Origin: Acetobacteraceae bacterium
GTDB taxonomy: Bacteria > Pseudomonadota > Alphaproteobacteria > Acetobacterales > Acetobacteraceae
Assembly (NCBI GenBank): GCA_020853405.1
Contig: JADYYZ010000429.1
Coordinates: 1-6,420, forward strand
Direction of reading: 5' to 3'
DNA length: 6,420 bases
Under the pieces are notes generated by a model, which was not told the DNA's origin, did no database searches, and was given only the letters and a program-made list of their open reading frames with translations. The translations under genes and the position numbers were made by a program. Positions 1 to 5,041 of this stretch are shown in pieces (position 1 is the stretch's first letter; every line of letters begins with the position of its first letter).

Positions 1-604
1 AGCGCTGGAAGATCAGCCGCACAGTCCTGGCCTCTTTCTCCTCAACGGAGAGTTGACCATCGTTGAGAGCGTAGCCAAGCGGAACCATGCCCCCGACCCA
101 TAACCCCTTGCGTTTGGAGGCGGCTATCTTGTCGCGGATCCGCTCGGACGTGACCTCCCGTTCGAACTGGGCGAAGGACAGCAGGACGTTCAGGGTCAAA
201 CGACCCATGGAGGTCGTGGTGTTGAACGACTGTGTGACCGAGACGAACGTCACGTTGTTCCGGTCGAACACCTCGACCAGCTTGGCGAAGTCGGCGAGCG
301 AGCGCGACAGGCGGTCGATCTTGTAGACGACCACCACGTCGATCAGCCCGTCCTCGATGTCCTCCAGCAGCCGCCGCAGACCGGGCCGCTCCAGCGTGCC
401 GCCCGAAATGCCGCCGTCGTCATACTGGTCGCGGACCAGAACCCAGCCCTCGGAGCGTTGGCTGGCGATGTAGGCCTCGCAGGCCTCACGCTGGGCATGC
501 AGCGAGTTGAACTCCTGCTCCAGCCCTTCCTCCGAGGATTTGCGGGTGTAGACCGCGCAGCGCAGCTTGCGGACGACCTTGGTTTTTTCGGGCGGCTTTG
601 TCAT
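1..604 (-). CDS. Large serine recombinase (site-specific integrase), C-terminus beyond window
   Basis: This is the N-terminal 201 residues of a serine recombinase; the frame stays open to the left edge, so the gene is cut by the window and not visibly broken. The catalytic domain holds the nucleophile in YTRKSSEE (Ser23), the GISGGTLERPGL segment (about 65-76), the conserved D-R-L-S-R motif (97-101) with active-site arginines, and the FAQFERE...SERIRDK helix (about 144-160). From about residue 165 (GLWVGGMVPLGYAL) the domain typical of large serine recombinases begins, so this is not a small resolvase or invertase. Such enzymes cut and rejoin DNA through a phosphoserine link and integrate or excise phages and islands. 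The ATG at 604 overlaps the stop of the upstream DUF2924 gene (ATGA), indicating a translationally coupled pair. By position it is the likely integrase of the prophage or island; the attachment site is not visible. Confidence 0.93.
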   Translation of the reverse strand, partial: MTKPPEKTKVVRKLRCAVYTRKSSEEGLEQEFNSLHAQREACEAYIASQRSEGWVLVRDQYDDGGISGGTLERPGLRRLLEDIEDGLIDVVVVYKIDRLSRSLADFAKLVEVFDRNNVTFVSVTQSFNTTTSMGRLTLNVLLSFAQFEREVTSERIRDKIAASKRKGLWVGGMVPLGYALNDGQLSVEEKEARTVRLIFQR

Positions 605-870
605 GTCCGCCCCCTGTGGTTCTTGAGCCCGAAGAAGACCCAGCCGTTCCAGCGCGTGCCGGTGATCGCGCGCGCGATGGCGGACAGCGACTTGTAGGGC
701 CGCCCCTGCCACTCAAAGCCGTCCGCGGTGACTGTGACGATCTGTTCGACGCCCTGCCATTCGCGCAGCAGCCGGGTGCCGGTGATCGGGCGGTCGCGGT
801 CGAGGCGCATTCCGCGCTTCTTTTTGTCCCCGCCGTTCAGTTCCTCGCCGAGCCGTTCCAACACCATCAC
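601..870 (-). CDS. DUF2924 family protein, N-terminally truncated at a rearrangement junction
   Basis: The 88-89 residue product carries the conserved C-terminal half of DUF2924: a GTRLLREWQG segment (about 32-41), then VTADGFEWQGRPYKSLSAIA and the ITGTRWNGWVFFGL ending. DUF2924 proteins are commonly encoded directly upstream of serine recombinases in alphaproteobacterial prophages and islands; their function is not known. Family members are usually about 140-160 residues, so some 50-70 N-terminal residues are missing. Recognisable family sequence begins near LERLGEEL, just where the DUF2190 phage gene starts on the opposite strand. A GTG at 870 or ATG at 867 could start a short product, but both lie in or beyond the junction and only a weak AGGG lies upstream, so this may be a 5'-truncated pseudogene. 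The TGA at 601-603 overlaps the recombinase ATG. Confidence 0.8.
   Translation of the reverse strand: MMVLERLGEELNGGDKKKRGMRLDRDRPITGTRLLREWQGVEQIVTVTADGFEWQGRPYKSLSAIARAITGTRWNGWVFFGLKNHRGRT
855..866. other. Rearrangement junction between recombinase module and phage head genes
   Basis: Left of about 860 the minus strand reads recognisable DUF2924 protein; right of it the plus strand reads recognisable DUF2190 protein starting at N-T-I-T-L-T-A-P-Y-A. Both genes are cut at the same point, each losing its 5' end. A site-specific insertion would be expected to leave at least one intact boundary, so a deletion or illegitimate recombination between the two modules is the simplest reading. No inverted repeat, target duplication or IS end is seen here. 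The exact breakpoint is uncertain by several bases because the lost sequences are not present for comparison. Confidence 0.65.
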
Positions 871-1171
871 CCTGACCGCGCCCTATGCCGTCGCCTCCGG
901 CGATGGCCTGCTCGTCGGCTCCATCTTCGGCATCGCCGCGGGTGCCGCCGCCATTGGCGAGCCCGTCGAGACCGCGCTCGTCGGCGTGTTCGACATCACC
1001 AAGGTCGGCTCCCAGGCGTGGACGGTTGGCGCCAAGGTCTATTGGGACGACACCAACAAGCGCACCACGACCGTCGCGACCGACAACACCCTCATCGGCG
1101 CGGCCGTCGAGGCGGTGGCGAGCGGCGCCGGCGACACCATCGGCCGGGTGCGCCTGAACGCGACGTTCTGA
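860..1171 (+). pseudogene. DUF2190 phage capsid-associated (decoration-like) protein, 5' end lost
   Basis: The remaining 103 codons read as a DUF2190 protein: the TLTAPYAVASGDGLLVGSIF start, the central VGVFDITK, the AWTVGAKVYWDDTNK segment, and a GRVRLNATF C-terminus. Intact members are about 110 residues and begin with roughly 8-10 residues ahead of this point, which are absent here. Members are small virion proteins found near the major capsid gene and are thought to decorate or stabilise the head. The reading frame runs open leftward across the junction to an ATG at 728, so a chimeric protein with about 44 extra residues read from antisense DUF2924 DNA is possible, but no good ribosome binding site supports it. 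The TGA overlaps the next ATG (TGATG at 1169-1173), keeping the phage operon's translational coupling. Confidence 0.78.
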
Positions 1172-1482
1172 TGTCGGCCTTCGCCGCCGCCATCGGCGCG
1201 CTCTTCGCCGATCCGAACATCGGCCGGGACGCGGTCTACATCGCCGACGGCGGTACACCCGTGCTGGTGCGTGCCGTCGCCCGTCGCGCCGACGCGGTCA
1301 CCGACTTCGGCGACGCGCGGCTCTGGTCCGAAACCACCCGGATCGACCTGCGCGTGGCCGAGGTGGCGAACCCGCGTCCCGGCGACCGCATCGAGATCGA
1401 CGGCGACGCCTTCCTCATACAGGGCGAGCCGGTCCGCGACCGCGAGCGGCTGGTCTGGACCGTCGACCTGAGGCCCGCGTGA
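1171..1482 (+). CDS. Phage head-tail joining protein (lambda gpFII-like)
   Basis: This 103-residue protein has an N-terminal helix (FAAAIGALFADPNIG), then a beta-rich body with TTRIDLRVAEVANPRPGD followed by IEIDGDAFLIQGEPVRD and a final WTVDLRP strand. The arrangement 'strand, R-x-x-E-V, G-D-x-x-x-I-x-G-x-x-F-x-I' matches the layout of lambda gpFII-type head-tail attachment proteins (117 residues in lambda), which sit under the head connector and receive the tail. Similarity is by pattern only. The ATG overlaps the DUF2190 stop and its own stop overlaps the next GTG (GTGA at 1479-1482), so it sits in a tightly packed morphogenesis operon. Its position between head and tail genes fits the role. 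The longer frame that runs upstream through the junction is not supported as coding. Confidence 0.78.
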   Translation: MSAFAAAIGALFADPNIGRDAVYIADGGTPVLVRAVARRADAVTDFGDARLWSETTRIDLRVAEVANPRPGDRIEIDGDAFLIQGEPVRDRERLVWTVDLRPA

Positions 1483-2108
1483 AACTGAAGCTCGACATCG
1501 ATCCCGACATCGTCGCGATGATGGCGGCCGAGGTCGCGGCGGGTGAACGGGCCGTCACCGCCGCCATTCGCGAGGCCGGGACTGGGCTGAAGACGGCGTG
1601 GCGGTTGCAGATCATCGGCGCGGGGCTTGGTACACGGCTCGCCAACTCGATCCGGAGCCAGAACTTCCCGAGGTCGGGCGAGAGCCTTGAGGCTGCGGCG
1701 CTGGTCTGGTCGAAGGCGCCGGTAATCGTCGGTGCGCATGACACCGGGCCGCTGATCCGATCGAAGAACGGGTTCTGGCTGGCGATCCCGCTGCCCGCGG
1801 CGGGCAAATCCCTGCGCGGCGGCCGGATCACCCCCGGTGAATGGGAGCGGCGACGCGGCCTCCGCCTGCGTTTCGTCTATCGCCGGACGGGCCCCAGCCT
1901 GCTGGTCGCCGAGGGGCGGCTGAACACGAAAGGCCAGGCGGTGGTGTCGCGGTCGAAGACCGGGCGCGGAAAGGTCACTGCGCCGATCTTCCTGCTGGTG
2001 CCGCAGGTCAAGCTGCCGAAGCGGCTGGATCTGGCGCGGGATGCAGACCGGGCGTTGGACAGCGTGCCGGGGCTGATCGTGGCGAACTGGGTGGGGGGTA
2101 GGTTGTGA
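1479..2108 (+). CDS. DUF6441 family phage protein (head-tail/minor tail, gpZ position)
   Basis: A 209-residue protein that I recognise as a DUF6441-type protein of alphaproteobacterial prophages: an N-terminal helix rich in Ala/Glu (about 10-33), GLKTAWR and GLGTRLANSIRSQ segments, the ALVWSKAPVIVGAHDTGP core, the RITPGEWERRRGLRLRFVYR motif, and a C-terminal APIFLLVPQVKLPKRLDL segment. It starts with GTG at 1479, chosen because it overlaps the upstream stop by four bases. Its place after an FII-like gene and, across the mer insert, before a tail terminator gene corresponds to lambda gpZ, a tail-completion protein; a role in head-tail or tail-tip assembly is inferred from position. The length looks complete. 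It is the last phage gene before the mercury cassette and converges on merA. Confidence 0.82.
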   Translation: MKLKLDIDPDIVAMMAAEVAAGERAVTAAIREAGTGLKTAWRLQIIGAGLGTRLANSIRSQNFPRSGESLEAAALVWSKAPVIVGAHDTGPLIRSKNGFWLAIPLPAAGKSLRGGRITPGEWERRRGLRLRFVYRRTGPSLLVAEGRLNTKGQAVVSRSKTGRGKVTAPIFLLVPQVKLPKRLDLARDADRALDSVPGLIVANWVGGRL

Positions 2109-2109
2109 T

Positions 2110-2121
2110 CGCATCGATGCG
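2110..2121. repeat. 12-bp perfect palindrome at the phage/mer border
   Basis: CGCATCGATGCG is self-complementary and begins two bases after the DUF6441 stop codon, inside the short gap before the 3' end of merA. It could be a protein-binding site, a relic of the insertion event, or the stem of a weak transcription structure, but there is no loop in the perfect arms and no T-run next to it, so it is not a convincing terminator. The rest of the gap (2122-2158) shows nothing else recognisable. Confidence 0.4.
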
Positions 2122-2158
2122 CAATCTTGCTCGGCAGCCACGAAACCGACGGCTCGGG

Positions 2159-3595
2159 TTACCCCGCGCAGCACGACAGCTTCGCGACATCCTTGTCGAA
2201 GGTCTGCGCGGCGAGCTTCAGCCCCTCTACCGTGGTCAGATAGGGGAAGATCGTCTCGCCGAGCGCCTTTGTCGTCATGCCGAACTTGAGCGCCATGGCG
2301 AGCGTCTGGACACTGTCGGCTCCCTCCGGCGCCATGATCACGCCGCCCAGGAGGCGGTCGGTCGCCCGGTCCGCGACGAGCTTGATCAGGCCGCGCGTGT
2401 CGCGGGCGGCGAGCGCGCGGGGCACGTTGTCGAGCGTCAGCACACTGGTCTTGACGTCATGACCCGCGGCGCGCGCCTGCGCCTCGGTCAGCCCGACGCC
2501 GGCGACCTGCGGATCGGTGAACACCACCCACGGCATCGCGGCGTTGTCGTAGCGCTCCGCCCCGCCCAGAACGGCGTTGCGGGACGCGAGCTTGGCGCCA
2601 TAGGCGGCCATGTAGACGAACTGGTCGCGGTCGGTCACATCGCCCGCCGCGAAGATGCCGGCCTTCGTGGTCTGCATGTCGTCGCCCACCCGGATCGCGC
2701 CACGCGCGTCGGTCTCGACGCCCATCTCCGCGAGGCCCAGCCCCTCGGTGTTGGCTGCGCGTCCCGTCGTCAGGACGAGGCGGTCGGCCGTCAGATCGCG
2801 GTCTGCGCCGTCCACCGTCACCGTCAGGACCGCACGGGCCCCGTCGCGCCGTGCGGCGTCGTAGGTCGCGCCATCGACAACCGCGACGCCCTCGGCGCGC
2901 AGCGTCTCCGTCAGCGCCCGGGACACCTCCGGCTCTGTGCGCGGCAGCAGGCGCGAGCGGCAGACAATGGTGACGCGGGTGCCCATCCGCGCCATCATCT
3001 GCGCCAGCTCCACGCCGATGTAGCCGCCGCCGAGGAAGATCAGGCTTTCGGGCAACCGGTCCAGCTCCAGCAGCGACGTGCTGTCGAGCGTTGGTGCGTC
3101 CTGGATCCCAGGGATGTCGGGCACGGCGGGTCGGCCACCGGTCGCGACGATCACCTTGGGAGCCGTGATCCTGCGCCCGCCGACCTCGACCCCGCCGAGG
3201 ACGAGACGCGCCGGACCCTCGTCGAGATAGGTCACACCGCCGTAGCCCGGCAGCAGATCGGCGTACTTCTTCTGGCGCAGTGTCGCGACAAGATCGTCCT
3301 TGGCCGCAATCAGCGCCGACCAGTCGGCGACCTGCGCCTCGCTGTTCAGGCCCGGGAACCGATGTGCTGTCTGCGCACCGTGCAGGGCTTCCGCGGCCCG
3401 GATCATCGTCTTGGAGGGCACACAGCCCACGTTCACGCAGGTCCCGCCGATGGTGCCATGGCCGATCAGCGCGACGCGCTTGCCTCCCTCGGCGGCGGTG
3501 ATCGCGGCGGAGAACCCGGCCGATCCGGCGCCGATCACGGCAAGGTCGAAATCGCCCTTGGGCGCGCAGCAATCGTCTTTCATCAAGTCATCCAT
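2159..3595 (-). CDS. merA: Mercuric reductase MerA, short form without NmerA domain
   Basis: MerA reduces cytoplasmic Hg(II) to volatile Hg(0) with NADPH and FAD. The 478-residue protein shows the FAD-binding GAGSAG (22-27), the redox-active GTCVNVGCVPSK with Cys53 and Cys58, ATGGRP (151-156), the NADPH-binding GGGYIGVE (189-196), the second FAD motif GIFAAGDVTD (313-322), a TTVEGLKLAAQTF dimer-interface segment, and the hallmark C-terminal SCCAG with Cys475-Cys476 that hands Hg(II) to the active site. The C-terminal pair separates it from lipoamide dehydrogenase and glutathione reductase. The N-terminal heavy-metal-associated domain present in Tn501 MerA is absent, but a vicinal Cys9-Cys10 pair lies in the short leader. 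The ATG at 3595 overlaps the end of merF by 8 bp; an ATG at 3583 (residue 5) is an alternative start. It is last in merTPFA and converges on the phage DUF6441 gene. Confidence 0.97.
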   Translation of the reverse strand: MDDLMKDDCCAPKGDFDLAVIGAGSAGFSAAITAAEGGKRVALIGHGTIGGTCVNVGCVPSKTMIRAAEALHGAQTAHRFPGLNSEAQVADWSALIAAKDDLVATLRQKKYADLLPGYGGVTYLDEGPARLVLGGVEVGGRRITAPKVIVATGGRPAVPDIPGIQDAPTLDSTSLLELDRLPESLIFLGGGYIGVELAQMMARMGTRVTIVCRSRLLPRTEPEVSRALTETLRAEGVAVVDGATYDAARRDGARAVLTVTVDGADRDLTADRLVLTTGRAANTEGLGLAEMGVETDARGAIRVGDDMQTTKAGIFAAGDVTDRDQFVYMAAYGAKLASRNAVLGGAERYDNAAMPWVVFTDPQVAGVGLTEAQARAAGHDVKTSVLTLDNVPRALAARDTRGLIKLVADRATDRLLGGVIMAPEGADSVQTLAMALKFGMTTKALGETIFPYLTTVEGLKLAAQTFDKDVAKLSCCAG

Positions 3596-3821
3596 CCGTT
3601 CGAGTGGTCTGGCGCCGCTGCCGTCTCCAGACCGCGTACACGGTCAGCGCGACGAAAAAGGCGAGCGCGGGCAGCAGAACGTAGTCGAGCCAACCCAGCC
3701 AGGCCGACAGGCCCACGGCACCCAGAAGCACCACCAGCACCGGAGTGAAGCAGCAGAGCGCCGCGATGACGGTGCCGACGATCCCTGTCGCGATCAGCTT
3801 GCGGTCGGACTGCTCGGTCAT
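3588..3821 (-). CDS. merF: Mercury transporter MerF
   Basis: MerF is a small inner-membrane protein that passes Hg(II) from the periplasm to cytoplasmic MerA. The 77-residue product has two membrane helices, about 9-36 and 42-66, with the family's LCCFTPVLVVLLG signature placing Cys23-Cys24 in the first helix and LDYVLLPALAFF in the second. The C-terminus is a short Arg-rich tail (WRRQRRQ...) without cysteine, whereas plasmid-type MerF (81 residues) has a second vicinal cysteine pair there. I chose ATG 3821 because it lies 4 bp after the merP stop and matches the usual MerF N-terminus; an in-frame start at 3857 would overlap merP. Its end overlaps the merA start by 8 bp, so it is coupled within merTPFA. 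Confidence 0.93.
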   Translation of the reverse strand: MTEQSDRKLIATGIVGTVIAALCCFTPVLVVLLGAVGLSAWLGWLDYVLLPALAFFVALTVYAVWRRQRRQTTRTDG

Positions 3822-3825
3822 CTCG

Positions 3826-4131
3826 TCAGCCCGCGACACGCGCCGGGTAGCCTGCATTGGCCGACGCGGTCGCGATGGCGTCGGCGCTCGTCGCGGCGGT
3901 GTCGAAGATCACCGTGGCGGTGCGGGCATCGAAGTCGATCTCGACGGCGCGCACGCCCGCGACGCCCTCCATCGCACGCTTCACGGTGACTGGGCAGAGC
4001 GCGCAGGTCATGTTGTCCACCGCGAAGGTGACGGTCTGCTCGGCGGCGACGGTCTGCGCGGCAACAGGGATGGCGGTGATCGGCACAACGGCGGTCAGGC
4101 CGAACAAGGCGAGTGCAAGGATCTTCTTCAT
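3826..4131 (-). CDS. merP: Periplasmic mercury-binding protein MerP
   Basis: MerP scavenges Hg(II) in the periplasm and hands it to the membrane transporter. The 101-residue precursor has a signal peptide (MKKI, hydrophobic stretch about 4-22, likely cleavage after the A-A near 24-25) followed by one heavy-metal-associated fold of about 70 residues. The metal site is MTCALCPVTV with Cys43 and Cys46; the GV-x-x-V-x-x-x-x-VD/ID-F strand and the C-terminal NAGYPA segment complete the domain. The ATG at 4131 is preceded by AAAGGA about 7 bases upstream. It lies 18 bp after merT and 4 bp before merF, all in one operon read from the merT promoter. Confidence 0.96.
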   Translation of the reverse strand: MKKILALALFGLTAVVPITAIPVAAQTVAAEQTVTFAVDNMTCALCPVTVKRAMEGVAGVRAVEIDFDARTATVIFDTAATSADAIATASANAGYPARVAG

Positions 4132-4149
4132 GTGGATGTCCTTTCGGGG

Positions 4150-4539
4150 TCAGTAGAGAAGCGGGGCCCACCAGTCGATGGTGAGGGCTGCGAGAACGAG
4201 GATCAGGGAGGCCCAGAGAGCCGACTTGGTGATGCGCGCCGATGCTGGCCTTGCGCAGTAGGAACCGGGTTCGCAGACGGTTGGCTTGCGGAAATAGACC
4301 TGCCAGAAACCCGCCGCGATGAAGCCGAGCGCGATCACGGCGAAGATCGGCTTGTAAGGCTCCAGAGCCGTCAGGTTGCCGATCCAGGCGCCCGAGATGC
4401 CGAGAGTCAGAAGCACCAGCGGCCCGATGCAGCAGGCCGAGGCGAGAAAGGCGCCCACCACACCGCCCGCCGCGAGCCAGCCCTTTCGGGCGGGGCGATC
4501 CGCGCCCGTGCTGTCCGTTCTGTCGTCTGTCAGCGCCAT
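4150..4539 (-). CDS. merT: Mercuric transport protein MerT
   Basis: MerT is the principal inner-membrane Hg(II) importer that receives mercury from MerP. The 129-residue protein has three predicted membrane helices, about 21-48, 60-83 and 106-125. Cys36-Cys37 sit in the first helix in SACCIGPLVLL, and Cys89 and Cys95 lie in the cytoplasmic loop (VCEPGSYC), matching the two cysteine pairs of the family. The N-terminal 19 residues are polar and longer than in Tn501 MerT. I chose the ATG at 4539 because a GAGAGG ribosome site lies about 8 bases upstream and because an upstream in-frame ATG at 4617 would place the mer operator and promoter inside the gene. It is the first gene of merTPFA. Confidence 0.96.
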   Translation of the reverse strand: MALTDDRTDSTGADRPARKGWLAAGGVVGAFLASACCIGPLVLLTLGISGAWIGNLTALEPYKPIFAVIALGFIAAGFWQVYFRKPTVCEPGSYCARPASARITKSALWASLILVLAALTIDWWAPLLY

Positions 4540-4561
4540 GTCGCGCACCTCTCGTCTGTGA

Positions 4562-4589
4562 TTGACGATGGGTGTAGGGTCTGTAGCAA
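4562..4589 (+). promoter_or_regulatory. Candidate divergent merR promoter
   Basis: A TTGACG -35-like box at 4562-4567 is followed after 16 bp by TAGCAA at 4584-4589, a weak -10 match that falls inside the operator. This would allow MerR to repress its own gene when bound. The -10 is poor, so the exact start is uncertain. This promoter may also drive the two downstream phage tail genes. Confidence 0.4.
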
Positions 4590-4601
4590 CTACAGGCTCA
4601 A
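4571..4601 (-). promoter_or_regulatory. merT promoter with 19-bp spacer (MerR-activated)
   Basis: On the minus strand a TTGAGC -35 element (4596-4601) and a TACACC -10-like element (4571-4576) are separated by exactly 19 bp. Over-long 19-bp spacers are the signature of promoters that MerR-family regulators activate by untwisting the DNA. The operator dyad fills the spacer. The -10 match is modest; the assignment rests on spacing, the dyad and position between merT and merR. Confidence 0.82.
4581..4595. promoter_or_regulatory. MerR operator dyad
   Basis: CTGTAG-CAA-CTACAG is a perfect 6-bp inverted repeat with a 3-bp centre, lying inside the 19-bp spacer of the merT promoter, where MerR dimers bind in known mer operons. 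The sequence differs from the Tn501-type GTAC-rich arms but has the same geometry. It also overlaps the likely merR promoter, which fits autorepression. Confidence 0.82.
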
Positions 4602-4615
4602 GAGGAAACTTGCCC

Positions 4616-5041
4616 ATGACCGATCACGAGCGCGAGAGCGGCTTCACACGCGGCGACCTGGCCCGGGCGACCGGCTGCAACATCGAGACGATCCGCTATT
4701 ACGAGAAGACCGGCCTGCTGCCCGACCCGCCCCGCACGGACGCCGGCTACCGGGTCTATTCCGCCGCACACGCCACACGCCTCCGCTTCATCCTGCGCGC
4801 CCGCGAACTCGGGTTCTCGATGGAGGACATCCGCGGGCTGATGGGGCTCGGCGACGGCGCCGCGCCGACCTGCGCCGAGGTCAAGGAACGGACGGAGCGG
4901 CACCTTGCCGATGTCCGCGCGAGGATCGCGGATCTTCGGCGTATCGAATCCGTCCTCGCTACAACTGCATCCAGGTGTTCGGGCGCCGAAGTCCCCGATT
5001 GTCCGGTGCTCGACGCGATTTCCAACTCGGCCGACCCATGA
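4616..5041 (+). CDS. merR: Mercury-responsive transcriptional regulator MerR
   Basis: MerR binds the operator between merT and merR, represses without Hg(II) and activates merTPFA when Hg(II) binds. The 141-residue protein has the N-terminal helix-turn-helix (about 11-35, with CNIETIRYYEKTGLLP), the wing around 40-48 (R-x-x-x-GYRVY), FILRARELGFS (58-68), and a long dimer helix (about 87-118). The three Hg-ligand cysteines are present as Cys86, Cys121 and Cys129, in PTCAEV and SRCSG...DCPV contexts, which separates it from other MerR-family metal sensors. The ATG at 4616 is chosen over one at 4562 because AGAGGA lies about 10 bases upstream and the earlier start would run through the operator. 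Its TGA overlaps the ATG of the phage tail terminator gene, an odd coupling of resistance and virion genes; the last five residues (NSADP) may derive from the insertion border. Confidence 0.96.
   Translation: MTDHERESGFTRGDLARATGCNIETIRYYEKTGLLPDPPRTDAGYRVYSAAHATRLRFILRARELGFSMEDIRGLMGLGDGAAPTCAEVKERTERHLADVRARIADLRRIESVLATTASRCSGAEVPDCPVLDAISNSADP

Larger units (their letters stand above)
2109..5041. other. Mercury-resistance cassette (merR / merTPFA) inserted between phage tail genes
   Basis: A self-contained mer module fills the space between the DUF6441 gene and the tail terminator gene, which in lambda-like phages are neighbours (Z and U). It carries regulator, periplasmic binder, two transporters and reductase with its own divergent promoters, and almost no noncoding DNA: about 50 bp on the left and none on the right, where merR overlaps the phage gene. 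No transposase, resolvase, tnp inverted repeats or clear target duplication are visible at either edge. It behaves like a phage 'moron' or accessory cargo. The boundaries given are those of the genes and the left intergenic gap; the true insertion endpoints are unknown. Confidence 0.75.

Noticed and set aside
598..1482. A long plus-strand frame spanning the recombinase/DUF2190 border into the FII-like gene
   Set aside because: Only the part from 1171 reads as a protein family; the upstream part is antisense to DUF2924 and out of frame with DUF2190.
2131..2171. Possible terminator hairpin between the DUF6441 and merA stop codons
   Set aside because: Stems are only about 4 bp (AGCC/GGCT, GGGT/ACCC), one has no proper loop, and no T-run follows on either strand.
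2105..3748. A 547-codon plus-strand open frame opposite merA
   Set aside because: It is the antisense shadow of merA, a common effect of high G+C codon use; the Arg/His/Gly-rich product resembles no family.
5011..5020. Imperfect inverted match (8 of 10) to the left-border GATCGCATCG at 2107-2116
   Set aside because: It lies within merR codons and a match this short is expected by chance in GC-rich DNA; not sufficient to call terminal repeats.
3745..5037. A long plus-strand frame leading into the tail terminator
   Set aside because: It is antisense to merT/merP/merF and out of frame with merR; the real gene begins at 5038 where the phage protein pattern begins.
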